33,829 nt of DNA from an uncultured Acidobacteriota bacterium (GTDB lineage: Bacteria > Acidobacteriota > Thermoanaerobaculia > Multivoradales > SZUA-115). Made by a program: the position numbers and the translations under genes. Under the pieces are notes generated by a model that was not told the origin of the DNA, made no database searches, and was given only the letters and a program-made list of their open reading frames with translations. The stretch covers positions 1 to 33,829 of the forward strand of contig CALMKX010000208.1 in NCBI GenBank assembly GCA_937867335.1, read 5' to 3'. Positions 23,613 through 31,706 of this stretch are shown here, piece by piece; positions within the stretch are counted from its first letter, which is position 1, and each line of letters starts with the position of its first letter.

Positions 23613-24791
23613 CTAGAACACCGTCAAAGCGCCCAGCTCGGTGGAGCGGGTGATGCCCGACCAGGGCGAGAAGACGAACTGAGTTCCCGCGCTGTTGCCG
23701 CCCCAGAGGATGCCGTAGAGCGTGGCACTGGTGGTGGTGGTACCGGCCGAGAACACCGGCGAGCCGCTATCCCCGCCGCCCACCGCGGCGTTCACGCCGG
23801 ACTGACACAGCTGCGTGATCGTGCTCCCGGACACATTCACGTTGGCGCAGGTGAACGCCACCGTGCCCCGGCTCCAGCCCGTCGTCCGCCCCACCTTGTT
23901 GAGCGTGATTCCCGTCGTCGGGTTGGCTACCGTGCCCGTGATCACGAAGCGCGGCCCCGTGGTGCTGATGGTCAGCGAGCCCGGCGCCGTCGGCCGCGCG
24001 ATCCGCGCGAACTCCCGCGTCGCCGTCGAATCGTAGCGACCGAACGAAGTGTCGCTGTAACGGCAGCGACGCCCCGCCGGGCAGGCGCCGCCGGTGAAAT
24101 ACGTCGGATCCGCGATCTCCACGCCGATGCGGTTCGGCGACAAGTTCTGGTAGTGCACCGTGCTCTCTACCCCACCCTGAACGTTGGTGCAATGTGAGTT
24201 CGTCACGTAACCCACCACCCCCGCCCGCGTAGCGCCGAAGCCGAGCGTGCAGAGGAAATTGCCGAAGTTGATCTGCACCCCGCCCGGCACCGGCCGAACC
24301 AGGTCCCGCACCGTCGCCAGGTTGTGGATCGGCGCCATCGGCTCCAGGTGGATCGCCTCCTTCGGCACCGGCAGGCTCGCCAGAGCCGCCGAGAGATCTG
24401 CCGCGGCGGCGAGCCCCTGCTCCTTGTCCACTCCGATCGTCACCCGGTTGCGCGCCTCGTCCACATCGAGCAACACCACCTCGGGGCGGGCCAGGAGCGG
24501 CAGCAGAGCGTCCCGGTAGCCGGCCAGCTGGCGGAAGTCGTACTGCGCGGGCAGAACCCGCACCTCGCTGCCCAGGTTCTGGAAGTAAGCGGCCTGGCCG
24601 GCATCCTTCAGATAGACGTTGGGGATGCCCTCCTTGTCGTAGAACAGGCCGCCGAACCCCGGCACCTGCTCGTTGATGGCGGCCATCTCGGCGTCCGAGC
24701 CTGCCAGGCCCGCCGTCTGAGCCAGAAGGGCGGGCGCTGTTGCGGCGACCATCAAGCCGGCGATCACGAACGAAAAGATGTGTCGTCTCAT
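23613..24791 (-). CDS. Secreted chymotrypsin-fold serine protease with propeptide
   Basis: A 392-residue S1-family (streptogrisin/alpha-lytic-like) protease. The signal peptide covers about 1-24 (MRRHIFSFVIAGLMVAATAPALLA). A propeptide of roughly 140 residues follows, then the catalytic part with His200 in TNSHCTN, Asp247 in RYSDTSFGRYD and Ser342 in GGGDSGSPV. NKVGRTTGWSRGTV (298-311) matches the conserved strand of bacterial trypsin-like enzymes. Six cysteines in the mature part (181, 201, 237, 243, 315, 329) could make three disulfides. The triad is complete, so it should be active after self-processing outside the cell. AAAAAGGAG precedes the ATG, a very strong ribosome site. It appears to be a single-gene unit. 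Confidence 0.92.
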   Translation of the reverse strand: MRRHIFSFVIAGLMVAATAPALLAQTAGLAGSDAEMAAINEQVPGFGGLFYDKEGIPNVYLKDAGQAAYFQNLGSEVRVLPAQYDFRQLAGYRDALLPLLARPEVVLLDVDEARNRVTIGVDKEQGLAAAADLSAALASLPVPKEAIHLEPMAPIHNLATVRDLVRPVPGGVQINFGNFLCTLGFGATRAGVVGYVTNSHCTNVQGGVESTVHYQNLSPNRIGVEIADPTYFTGGACPAGRRCRYSDTSFGRYDSTATREFARIARPTAPGSLTISTTGPRFVITGTVANPTTGITLNKVGRTTGWSRGTVAFTCANVNVSGSTITQLCQSGVNAAVGGGDSGSPVFSAGTTTTSATLYGILWGGNSAGTQFVFSPWSGITRSTELGALTVF

Positions 24792-24866
24792 AGCAGCTCC
24801 TTTTTCCTTTCCGAAGTTTGCCCGATCGATCCGGGCGTGGGTTCGATCACTGCCACCTGTCGCAGC

Positions 24867-24878
24867 CCCTGTACAGGG
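24867..24878. promoter_or_regulatory. 12-bp perfect palindrome upstream of the protease gene
   Basis: CCCTGTACAGGG lies about 75 bp upstream of the protease ATG in a 295-bp gap (24792-25086) that shows no gene and no promoter I can defend. The position would suit an operator, but such a short palindrome can arise by chance. Confidence 0.25.
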
Positions 24879-25086
24879 CTAGCTCATTCGCTTTGGCTGG
24901 AGATCGAAAAAGAAAGGATTGAACGAGGAATTGCCGACGAAGCTCCCTCCCGGAACTCGACCCTACACCGATAGAGTGCAACAATTACCCGGAGCGGGGC
25001 ATCGGCCCGCCGCAAAGAGCGATCGATGCAGCACTGAGCCAGTGCGGCTCAATACCTACGTGTACCTTGGAAAGCCTTTGGAACGG

Positions 25087-26724
25087 TCAGGGCTCGACGT
25101 CGCGCGCGCCCCAGCTGCCGCTCGCGAGATCCTCCAGCAGCACCAATAACCATTCGGTTCCAGCCGGCAGGCGGATCGCCTCCTCATGGCTCCAGCTCGT
25201 CCCCAAGAGGTCCTGGTCCGCTAGCAGCCGATGCTCGAAGCTGGGGGGCCCGTCTTCCTTGCCGTAGGCGAGCGTGAGCCGCAGCAGCGACTTGCCTGCC
25301 GAGGCCGGCCGCGAGCCCCGCCGAGCCAAGTCGAGCAACAACGAGAGGTTGCCCTCGATCGCGCCGGCCGCCGCATTCTCGGCCCGGGTGAGCCGGGCGG
25401 CGAGGGCGAGGTCTCCCACTTCCATTTCGCCGGCGCGGATCCTTCGTACCCGAGCCTCGGAGAGCGCTTCCGGTGCGCCCGAGCGCACCCAGCTCCGGCC
25501 CGTCGCAGTCAGCCCGGCTCGCTCCGAGCGGACCGCCACCTTGCGCAACCGGCCGTCCAGGCGGCGAGCCACCTGCACCGTCACCCGGAAGCTCCGCTCG
25601 AGGGAGTCGAGCAGCCCGTCGAGCTCCTGAGCCCGAGCCACCACCCGGCCCCCGCTCTCCTCGGCCAGAGAGGCCAGCGGCCGCGTGGGCTCCGTGAAGA
25701 GGGGGACCTCCACCGGCTTGGCCTTGGTTCGCACCGGCACCTGGATCAACGGTGTCGCCGCGCCGAACGAGCTGGGGCCGAAGAGGGCGCGCTGCCGGAA
25801 CTCCTCGAACTGAGCGCTGGGCTTCTCCTTGGCCGGGGCAAGGTCCGCGAAGGCCAGGGGGAAGACCGTCCAGCCATAGCCGGCCAGAGCCTGGGCGGTC
25901 GCCCCGACCATCGCAGGCAGAGGTCGCTCCGTGCGCAGAGCCCCCTGATTGGCCTCCAGATACTTCTGGTGGAAGCTCGCGGGGTCGAGGTCGAAGCCGC
26001 TGCCCACCCAGAGCAGCGCTCGAGGCCCGCCCTGGCTGTTGTCCGCCGCCCACGACAGGAGGCCCGCGAGGCTTCGTTCGATGATTTCGCTCTCCTCCTC
26101 CACCGCCGCCTGCCCCACCTCGAGAGGGCCGATGCCGGCCGGCAGCTGCCCGTGGCCGCCCGCGCCTTCGAGAGGCTTGCCAGCGACTGCGGCTACCGCC
26201 GTCCGCCGCACCTCGCCCAGGGCATCGCTCGACACCGGCTGCAGCACCAGGCCGCCGAGGGCCGCCTCGAGCTCCCCCCGGTCGCGGGTGGCAGGCAGAA
26301 GCAGTTGCGGCAGGGGATCCGCCACGATCACCTCGACACTGCCCAGGCGGGTGAGCCGGTCCGCATGCTCGCCGAGCTGGAGGGCCACGGCTTGCACCGT
26401 GCCCTTGCTCGCCAGGGCCAGGTCGAAGTAGAGCACCACGCGCCAAGGCTCCGCGCCCTGGCTCGCCCCCAGCCGCCCCACGCTCACGACCGGCACGCCC
26501 TTGCCCTCTTCCTCCACCCGGAACGCCGAGCTCTCGAGCTTCGACGGCACCGCTCCCGTGACGTTCTGGGCCGTCGCCACCAGGTCGATCGCGGTCACTT
26601 GCTCCTCTTCCGTATAGCGCTGAGTAGGCTCCTGGGCGGTGAGCGGGCCCACCAGGGCCGCCATCATGAGCAAGCTGGAAAAGGCGGAAAAGACAGGCCG
26701 AGGCAGAGCGGGGCAGCCGAGCAT
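25087..26724 (-). CDS. Secreted VWFA-related protein of the acidobacterial type, eroded MIDAS
   Basis: A 545-residue exported protein with signal peptide 1-30 (core FSAFSSLLMMAALVGPL, then TAQEP). The layout is that of the VWFA-related acidobacterial family (TIGR03436): an N-terminal segment with TGAVPSKLESSAFRVEEEGK, a VWA-like core opening WRVVLYFDLALAS (94-106), a GPRALLWVGSGFD strand, then PLASLAEESGGRVV and LLDSLERSFRVTVQV, followed by the beta-sandwich RLRKVAVRSERAG. The usual metal-binding DxSxS is replaced by DLALA (Asp101, Ala103, Ala105), so metal-dependent ligand binding is doubtful. I chose the ATG at 26724, preceded by GGGAGG 6 bases away. An ATG at 26808 would add 28 basic residues encoded by a 9-bp tandem repeat. 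Ligand and role are unknown in the family. Confidence 0.8.
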   Translation of the reverse strand: MLGCPALPRPVFSAFSSLLMMAALVGPLTAQEPTQRYTEEEQVTAIDLVATAQNVTGAVPSKLESSAFRVEEEGKGVPVVSVGRLGASQGAEPWRVVLYFDLALASKGTVQAVALQLGEHADRLTRLGSVEVIVADPLPQLLLPATRDRGELEAALGGLVLQPVSSDALGEVRRTAVAAVAGKPLEGAGGHGQLPAGIGPLEVGQAAVEEESEIIERSLAGLLSWAADNSQGGPRALLWVGSGFDLDPASFHQKYLEANQGALRTERPLPAMVGATAQALAGYGWTVFPLAFADLAPAKEKPSAQFEEFRQRALFGPSSFGAATPLIQVPVRTKAKPVEVPLFTEPTRPLASLAEESGGRVVARAQELDGLLDSLERSFRVTVQVARRLDGRLRKVAVRSERAGLTATGRSWVRSGAPEALSEARVRRIRAGEMEVGDLALAARLTRAENAAAGAIEGNLSLLLDLARRGSRPASAGKSLLRLTLAYGKEDGPPSFEHRLLADQDLLGTSWSHEEAIRLPAGTEWLLVLLEDLASGSWGARDVEP

Positions 26725-26763
26725 CTGAGCCTCCCGAGGAAGTGAGAAGCGCCGGAGGGAGCG

Positions 26764-26790
26764 GGTCATCTTGGTCATCTTGGCCATCTT
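26764..26790. repeat. Three 9-bp tandem repeats
   Basis: GGTCATCTT, GGTCATCTT and GGCCATCTT follow one another just upstream of the chosen start of the VWFA-related gene. They would be its untranslated leader, or would encode K-M-A-K-M-T-K-M-T if an upstream ATG were used. Confidence 0.8.
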
Positions 26791-26817
26791 AGCCAACGCC
26801 TTGCACACCCAGGGCCA

Positions 26818-26854
26818 CCCTCCGGGAGGGCAAGCCCCTTTTCCGAGACGGGGC
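26818..26854 (-). terminator. Weak hairpin cluster after the metallophosphoesterase gene
   Basis: Two short stems, GCCCC/GGGGC (26834-26838 with 26850-26854) and CCCTC/GAGGG (26818-26822 with 26826-26830), lie just past the stop at 26866. Neither is followed by a good T-tract, so this is a tentative terminator. Confidence 0.28.
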
Positions 26855-26865
26855 CAGCGCTGGGC

Positions 26866-27615
26866 TCAGCCCTGGAGCTCCGCGGCGCCGAGGCGCTCGA
26901 GCATCGCCTCCTCCGAGGGTGGCTCGAGGATGTTCGTGGCTGCGAATTCCGCCGCCTGCGGGTAGCTCGTCGCGCGCACTCGCTCGGCCGCGAGCTCGCC
27001 GTCGTAGGCCGTGCGGCGAGGCTCCACCTCGGGCCCCAGCAGCAGCCAGGAGGCGCCGCGATGCCCGAACGGCATGCCCACGCTGCCGGCGTTCACCACT
27101 CGGGTCACGCCCACCTGGCGGTCGAACGGCATGTGCGTGTGGCCGCAGATCACCAGCGGCGCCGCCACCCCGGCGAAGATCGGCCGGAGCCGTTCTTCCG
27201 GAGTGAGGCGAGTGAAGATCTCGGTATCGCTGCGCGGCGTGGCGTGGCAGAAGAGCACCGTCCCGAGCCCTGTTACTTCGAGCTCGAGCCTCGGCGGCCA
27301 GCTCGCGAGGAGCTGCTCGTGCTCGGCCCCGAGCTCTCCGACGGTCCACCGGACCAGGCCCTGCACGGCCTCGGGCAACGCCGTCGAGGCGACGCCCCGC
27401 AGCGTTTCGAGCACTGCCCGGTCGCCGTTGCCGCGGAGGAACGACACCGGCAGCTCGAGGTCCTGCAGGTAGGCGAGAGTCTCTCGGGGCATCGGCCCCG
27501 GCAGCACATCCCCGCCCACCACTACGCGATCGACCCCGGCCTCGCGCACCTCGGCCATCACGGCTTCCAGAGCCGGCAGATTGCCGTGGATGTCGTAGAG
27601 GGCCGCGATGCGCAT
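26866..27615 (-). CDS. YfcE/MJ0936-type metallophosphoesterase
   Basis: A 249-residue cytoplasmic calcineurin-like phosphoesterase. All metal-binding motifs are present: DIHGN (Asp8, His10), GGDVLPGP (Asp36), GNGD (Asn63), FCHATP (His124) and GHTHMPF (His159, His161). NAGSVGMPFGHRGASW is the usual C-terminal signature of this subfamily. Members hydrolyse phosphodiesters in vitro with Mn2+ or Ni2+; physiological substrates are rarely known. The ATG at 27615 gives MRIAALYDIHGN, the family's standard start. A GTG at 27639 would add eight residues, and neither has a strong Shine-Dalgarno. The gene follows the GIY-YIG-like gene by about 30 bp and may share its transcript. Confidence 0.88.
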   Translation of the reverse strand: MRIAALYDIHGNLPALEAVMAEVREAGVDRVVVGGDVLPGPMPRETLAYLQDLELPVSFLRGNGDRAVLETLRGVASTALPEAVQGLVRWTVGELGAEHEQLLASWPPRLELEVTGLGTVLFCHATPRSDTEIFTRLTPEERLRPIFAGVAAPLVICGHTHMPFDRQVGVTRVVNAGSVGMPFGHRGASWLLLGPEVEPRRTAYDGELAAERVRATSYPQAAEFAATNILEPPSEEAMLERLGAAELQG

Positions 27616-27645
27616 CGGGGCGTTTGCTTCCGGCGCCACGGCCGC

Positions 27646-28008
27646 TTACAGCTTGGCCGTCGGCCTCTTGTGGTATCCGCGCTCGTCGTAGGGAGCGAGC
27701 CGGTCGAGCCAGAGGGCCTCGAGCACGGAGAGGTCGGCCGCGGGGTTGTAGTCCGGCTCCTCGGGTGGAGCGAGCGTATCCAGCACCTCGAACTCGAAGG
27801 CCTCCGGCCCCAGCTGGTTCCAGTCCTGCTGCAGCTCCCGGTTGGCATGCGCCCCCATCTTCAGCTGCGCGAGCTGGCGGTTCAGCATGGCCGGCAGGTT
27901 GTTGCTGGTGCCGAGAAGGGTGCGGTCTCCTACCTTGTTGTGCACCCGGTAGACCCCCATCGGCGGGCGACTCTCTTTGTACTGCTGCTTCAGCTCTTTG
28001 CGGTTCAT
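27646..28008 (-). CDS. GIY-YIG-like protein with degenerate motif
   Basis: A 120-residue protein starting MNRKELKQQYKESRPPMGVYRVHN. It resembles small proteins annotated as GIY-YIG nuclease family: GVYRV stands where GIY would be, TLLGTS where YIGxS would be, and NRELQQDW with FEFEVLDTL matches the conserved downstream block. Arg58 (AMLNRQ) may be the family arginine, and a glutamate occurs in VLEALWLDRL. The YIG tyrosine is absent, so nuclease activity is uncertain. The start has AAGGAG 8 bases upstream; an upstream ATG (28047) would overlap the SRPBCC gene and adds only a basic tail. It lies in a run SRPBCC-like, GIY-YIG-like, phosphoesterase, with gaps of about 30 bp. Confidence 0.78.
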   Translation of the reverse strand: MNRKELKQQYKESRPPMGVYRVHNKVGDRTLLGTSNNLPAMLNRQLAQLKMGAHANRELQQDWNQLGPEAFEFEVLDTLAPPEEPDYNPAADLSVLEALWLDRLAPYDERGYHKRPTAKL

Positions 28009-28043
28009 CTTCCGTCTCCTTCGACGGGAACTCGGTGGCCTCG

Positions 28044-28637
28044 TCAAGCCCTGGCAGCGGCTGTCCGCTGAGCTCGGAAGCGGCGCTCGGCCTGCCGCCG
28101 TATCGCCGGCATCAGGAGCAAGCGGATGCCGATGATGCCGAATCGAGCCCAGCGCCAGTAGCGCCGGAATTTCCTGCGGGCGCCCTCATCCGTGGCGACC
28201 ACCCGGGTTTCGTGAGCGAAAAGGGTGCGCTCCGGGCCCAGAGGTTCGGTCTCCAGGCTCCAGGCGATCTTCACCTGATCCGGCTCGTTCCACCCGGCGA
28301 ACTGGTCGGGCGCAATCGCCGAGAACACCACGTCGGCCTGCCAGGGCCGGCAGTGGGCCCCGCAGAGGATCCGCTCCGGTGGCCGATTCACCAGCATCCC
28401 CCAGCCGAGGCCGAGGGTTTCGGCCAGCAGACCTTTCGGCTTCCGCCGGGAAGTGGCCTTCGCTCCCATCAGCTTGCCGCGCAGCCAGAACAGCGCCCGC
28501 GCCACCCGGAGCGACTGCAGGTCGAACTCGCTCGCCACTGCCATCACCAAATCGGCCGGAGCTCGCACCTCGGTGGTGAAGCGCTCGCGGACGTCGGGCT
28601 CGGAAATGAAGGGATCAAGAGGCAGAGTCTCGGGCAT
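28044..28637 (-). CDS. SRPBCC (START-like) family protein, function unknown
   Basis: A 197-residue cytoplasmic protein. The pattern of an N-terminal FTTEVRAPADLVMAVASEF strand and helix, a central LGWGMLVNRPPERILCGAHC, then VKIAWSLETEPLG, ERTLFAHETRVVATDEGARRKF and RYWRWARFGIIGIRLLLM fits a group of SRPBCC proteins I recognise from other bacteria. These have a lipid- or ligand-binding cavity fold, but this group has no assigned ligand. The ATG at 28637 is preceded by GAGGGAG; the one six codons upstream lacks a ribosome site. It is the first of three closely spaced minus-strand genes ending with the metallophosphoesterase. The assignment rests on pattern memory, not on a profile search. Confidence 0.65.
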   Translation of the reverse strand: MPETLPLDPFISEPDVRERFTTEVRAPADLVMAVASEFDLQSLRVARALFWLRGKLMGAKATSRRKPKGLLAETLGLGWGMLVNRPPERILCGAHCRPWQADVVFSAIAPDQFAGWNEPDQVKIAWSLETEPLGPERTLFAHETRVVATDEGARRKFRRYWRWARFGIIGIRLLLMPAIRRQAERRFRAQRTAAARA

Positions 28638-28694
28638 CGGCTCCCTCGCAGGCATCGAGGAGTGTACCCTTTCGGCCCGCTGGGAGCTTCCCGG

Positions 28695-29942
28695 CTAGTC
28701 TTCGCGCAGCACTTGCTCCACTCGCTCGACCGCCCAGTCGATCTCCGCTCGGGTGATCGTCAGGGGCGGCGCCATGCGGATCACGTGGCCGTGGGTGTCC
28801 TTGCAGAGCAGGCCGAGCTGGGCCAGGGCCTCGCAGAAGCGACGCGCGCCACCGGCTTGGCGATGGAGCTCGATGGCCACCCACAGGCCGCGGCCGCGCA
28901 CTTGCTTCACATGCTTCGAGCGGATCGCCCGCACCCGCTCGAGCAGATAGGCGCCCTGGCGAGCCGAGGCTTCGATCATCCCCTCCTCCACCAGCACCGC
29001 GAGGGCCTTGCGCGCCACCGCGCAGCCGAGGGGATTGCCGCCATACGTCGAGCCGTGGTCCCCCGGGCTGAAGACGGACATCAGCTCGTCGTCGGCGAGG
29101 AAGGCCGAGACCGGGTAGAGGCCGCCCGAGAGGGCCTTGCCCAGCACCACACCGTCCGGCCGGATACCCTCGTGCTCGAAGGCGAAGAGCCGGCCCGTGC
29201 GGCCCAGGCCGGACTGGATCTCGTCGCAGAGCAAGAGCACCCGGTGGCGGTCGCAGATCCCTCGCAGCTCGCGCAGGAAGCCCTCGGGAGGCAGGATGAT
29301 GCCGGCCTCGCCCTGGATCGGCTCCAGGAGCACCGCTGCCGTCTGCGGGCCGATCGCCGCTTCGACTGCCCGGGCGTCGCCGTAGGGCAGCACGCGGAAG
29401 CCCGGAGTGAAGGGGCCGAAGCCCTGCCGGTATTGAGGGTCGTCCGAGAAGCTGACGAGGGTGGTGGTGCGGCCGTGGAAATTGCCTTCGAAGGTGAGGA
29501 TCTCGGCCTCGCCCTCCGCCACACCCTTGTCCCGGTAAGCCCATTTGCGGGCCGCCTTGATCGCCGTCTCCACCGCCTCGGCTCCGGTATTCATCGGCAG
29601 CACCCGGGCGAAGCCGGTCAAGGCGGCAAGCTCCTGGCAGAAGGGGCCCAACTGATCGTTGCGGAAGGCTCGGGAGGTGAGAGTGAGCCTCGCGGCCTGC
29701 TCAGTCAAGGCGGCCACGATCTTGGGATGGCAATGGCCCTGGTTCACCGCCGAGTAGGCGGCCAGGAAGTCGAGGTAGCGGCGGCCTTCGACGTCGAAGA
29801 GCCAAACCCCTTCCCCGCGCTCGATCACCACGTCGAGGGGGCGGTAGTTGTGGGCGCCGTAGCGCTCCTCGAGCTCGATCGAACGCTCCGAAGTGGGCTG
29901 GGTCGTGGGCTCACAAGCATCGAGGAGGGCGGTGGCGGTCAT
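28695..29942 (-). CDS. rocD: Ornithine--oxo-acid aminotransferase
   Basis: A 415-residue class III PLP-dependent aminotransferase that converts ornithine and 2-oxoglutarate into glutamate-5-semialdehyde and glutamate, linking arginine breakdown to proline and glutamate. Family marks are [18 protein letters not shown] near the N terminus, [31 protein letters not shown] (PLP phosphate site), [22 protein letters not shown] (Asp240 pairs with the PLP ring) and [10 protein letters not shown] with the Schiff-base Lys269. The C-terminal [12 protein letters not shown] and RMAPPLTIT are also typical. I chose the ATG at 29942 ([10 protein letters not shown]) with GGAG upstream; the frame continues upstream without family similarity. 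It appears to be a monocistronic unit. No rocF or proline gene is nearby. Confidence 0.95.
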   Translation of the reverse strand: MTATALLDACEPTTQPTSERSIELEERYGAHNYRPLDVVIERGEGVWLFDVEGRRYLDFLAAYSAVNQGHCHPKIVAALTEQAARLTLTSRAFRNDQLGPFCQELAALTGFARVLPMNTGAEAVETAIKAARKWAYRDKGVAEGEAEILTFEGNFHGRTTTLVSFSDDPQYRQGFGPFTPGFRVLPYGDARAVEAAIGPQTAAVLLEPIQGEAGIILPPEGFLRELRGICDRHRVLLLCDEIQSGLGRTGRLFAFEHEGIRPDGVVLGKALSGGLYPVSAFLADDELMSVFSPGDHGSTYGGNPLGCAVARKALAVLVEEGMIEASARQGAYLLERVRAIRSKHVKQVRGRGLWVAIELHRQAGGARRFCEALAQLGLLCKDTHGHVIRMAPPLTITRAEIDWAVERVEQVLRED

Positions 29943-29988
29943 GGTTGGGGGCTCCAGGCGGCTCCAACCTTGGCAGCCACCAAGCAAG

Positions 29989-30015
29989 GGCCAGGCCTGC
30001 TCCGGAGGCCCGGCC
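29989..30015 (-). terminator. 10-bp hairpin between the acidic-unit protein gene and rocD
   Basis: GGCCAGGCCT (29989-29998) and AGGCCCGGCC (30006-30015) pair over 10 positions with one G-U, around a 7-base loop. On the minus strand CTTGCTTGG follows, a weak T-rich run. It sits about 55 bp past the stop at 30069 and 47 bp before rocD, so it could end the first transcript or lie in the rocD leader. Confidence 0.38.
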
Positions 30016-30068
30016 ACTTGATTTGAAGCCCCGATCTTAGCGCGGATGCTCCGAGGTCGGTCCGTCGA

Positions 30069-31493
30069 TCATTTCACCCGTGCCAGGTAGTAGGTGGTGT
30101 TGCTGCCGGCGGTGAGGAACTCGTAGGTGTAGCCCGGGGGATTGGCCGGCTGGTTGCGGTTCCGGCGGTCTTCGTCGTCCATGAAGATGAAGCCGCGGTC
30201 GAGCGCCCAGCTCGAGATCTTCGGGGAGCGGCCCCCGAACACCCCGTAGGAGACGCCGAGCGTGGGGAAGGTCGAATTCGACACACCCGAGGTGACACCG
30301 GTGGCCACGCAGAAGGCCATGTTGGTGTTCTTCTCCGGCTGCACCGTGTAGGTGGGGCTGCCGCTCGGGGCGTTGTCCCAGGAGGCAGGGCGGTTGTCTT
30401 CGTTGTCGTGGAAGCGGTCGAAGCGAGTGAAGCCCTCCGGGCAGTTGGGCGCGAGCGAGACCACGGCGAAGCCGGCCCCTTCGAGCTGCGCCGGGATGAA
30501 CAGCCGGCCATCGACTCCGCACAGCCGCAGCAGGGTGTTCTTGTTCGATTCGATCGCGCCGATCCAGCCGCCGCGGTTGTTGGCGTTGCGGTTGTCCTCG
30601 TTGTCGAAGAAAACGTCGTAGGCCGGCAGGGTGCCGCAGCCCTGAGGCCCTCGCACTACGCCCACCCAGGGCGTGGGGATCGCCGAGTTGCTGCAGGAGA
30701 GGGTGAGGGTCATGTCGTCGATCGCCGTATCGTCCTGCATGTAGACGTTAAGGTCGCCGAACTGGTTGATGTCGGCGAGCACGTTCGAGTTGCCGCTGCG
30801 CAGCTTTCGCAGGTCGAGCTCGATTACGGCGTCCTGGCCGGCGGCGAGCCGATAGCCCAGGCTCGACAAGGGGGCTCCCCAGCCGGCGGCGGCGTTGGTC
30901 GCCCAGAGGGAAAGGGTGTCGTTGGTGAAGATGTCGCCCAGCGGGCGGATGTGAAGGGTGAGCTTGCCGCTCTGGTAGCCGAACAGACTCTGGAACACCG
31001 GCTGGAACTGGTGGCCGAAATGGGCGTTGACCCGGTTGGCGTCGAAAGCCACCCATCGAGCGGGATTGGGCACGCCGGCCGCAGCCATGATCGCCGGGGT
31101 GAGGTTGGCCGGATCGAACGGCAGCGCGAAGTTGTCGTGCACTCCCGCCTGCAGGGTCAGCGAGGAGGGGAAGGCGCAGGGCGCAAGCAGCCGCGAAGCG
31201 TCGTCGGTTTTCTCGTAGGGTTCCTCGGCGGTTCGCGCACTGCCGTCGTTGCAAGTCTCGGAGCCGCTTTTGCGCACGTCGACCGTGCCCGGAGCCGAGG
31301 GATAGAAACCGAGGCTGGGGTTGGCGAGATCGATCGGCTCGTCGAGCTCAATCGACAGGCGCGCCTCGGGCACTCCCTCCGCCGCTTGAGGATCGCAGCT
31401 GGTGGCAATCGGCTTGTCGAGGTCGTCCACCTCCTGGGCCAGGGCCGAACCGGGAACGGCCAAGAACAGAAATGCGAGCAGAGTTCTCCGCAT
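30069..31493 (-). CDS. Exported protein with three acidic D-[ND]-E-D-[NR]-R units, function unknown
   Basis: A 474-residue protein with signal peptide 1-19 (MRRTLLAFLFLAVPGSALA), then QEVDD. I do not recognise a named family. The middle (about 110-270) looks like a beta-rich domain with WVAFDANRVNAHFGHQF and LNVYMQDDTAIDDMTLTLSC. The C-terminal third holds three related units, each led by aromatic residues and an acidic box: VFFDNEDNR (294-302), RFHDNEDNR (360-368) and FMDDEDRR (437-444). Each is followed 15-25 residues later by a K/S-N-T turn and a strand (NKNTLLRLC, EKNTNMAFC, GSNTTYYL). Calcium binding is possible but inferred. The start has GACGGAGG 5 bases upstream, and a large inverted repeat lies right against it. 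Divergent from the beta-helix gene. Confidence 0.85.
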   Translation of the reverse strand: MRRTLLAFLFLAVPGSALAQEVDDLDKPIATSCDPQAAEGVPEARLSIELDEPIDLANPSLGFYPSAPGTVDVRKSGSETCNDGSARTAEEPYEKTDDASRLLAPCAFPSSLTLQAGVHDNFALPFDPANLTPAIMAAAGVPNPARWVAFDANRVNAHFGHQFQPVFQSLFGYQSGKLTLHIRPLGDIFTNDTLSLWATNAAAGWGAPLSSLGYRLAAGQDAVIELDLRKLRSGNSNVLADINQFGDLNVYMQDDTAIDDMTLTLSCSNSAIPTPWVGVVRGPQGCGTLPAYDVFFDNEDNRNANNRGGWIGAIESNKNTLLRLCGVDGRLFIPAQLEGAGFAVVSLAPNCPEGFTRFDRFHDNEDNRPASWDNAPSGSPTYTVQPEKNTNMAFCVATGVTSGVSNSTFPTLGVSYGVFGGRSPKISSWALDRGFIFMDDEDRRNRNQPANPPGYTYEFLTAGSNTTYYLARVK

Positions 31494-31502
31494 GGTGCCT
31501 CC

Positions 31503-31561
31503 GTCTGGGGCGAGGCGCCGCTCCGGCCCCATGCCGGAACGCTCGCGTCGCCGCCCCAGAC
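31503..31561. promoter_or_regulatory. Nested inverted repeat in a divergent intergenic region
   Basis: GTCTGGGGCG (31503-31512) and CGCCCCAGAC (31552-31561) are perfect 10-bp inverted arms, and inside them TCCGGC/GCCGGA (31522-31527, 31533-31538) form a second stem. On the minus strand the outer arm directly abuts the Shine-Dalgarno of the 474-residue protein gene. It could be an RNA hairpin controlling translation or a protein-binding palindrome serving both divergent genes. I see no convincing -35/-10 pair in the 213-bp gap 31494-31706. Confidence 0.5.
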
Positions 31562-31706
31562 GCGCAAAACGCCCGGAAATCGGCTCAGAGATTGTGGCGG
31601 AGACTGGGGGGAGGCGGGCGGCTCGGGGGCCGGTGCGATCTGGCTCTCCACTCGCAGAAGCAGCCTCCTCCGAGCCTCCTGCTACCATGCGCTTCGAGGT
31701 GTTGCG

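Noticed and set aside
24835-24860. GGTTCGATC, resembling a tRNA T-loop
   Set aside because: The flanking bases do not form the 5-bp T-stem, and no acceptor stem or D-arm is present.
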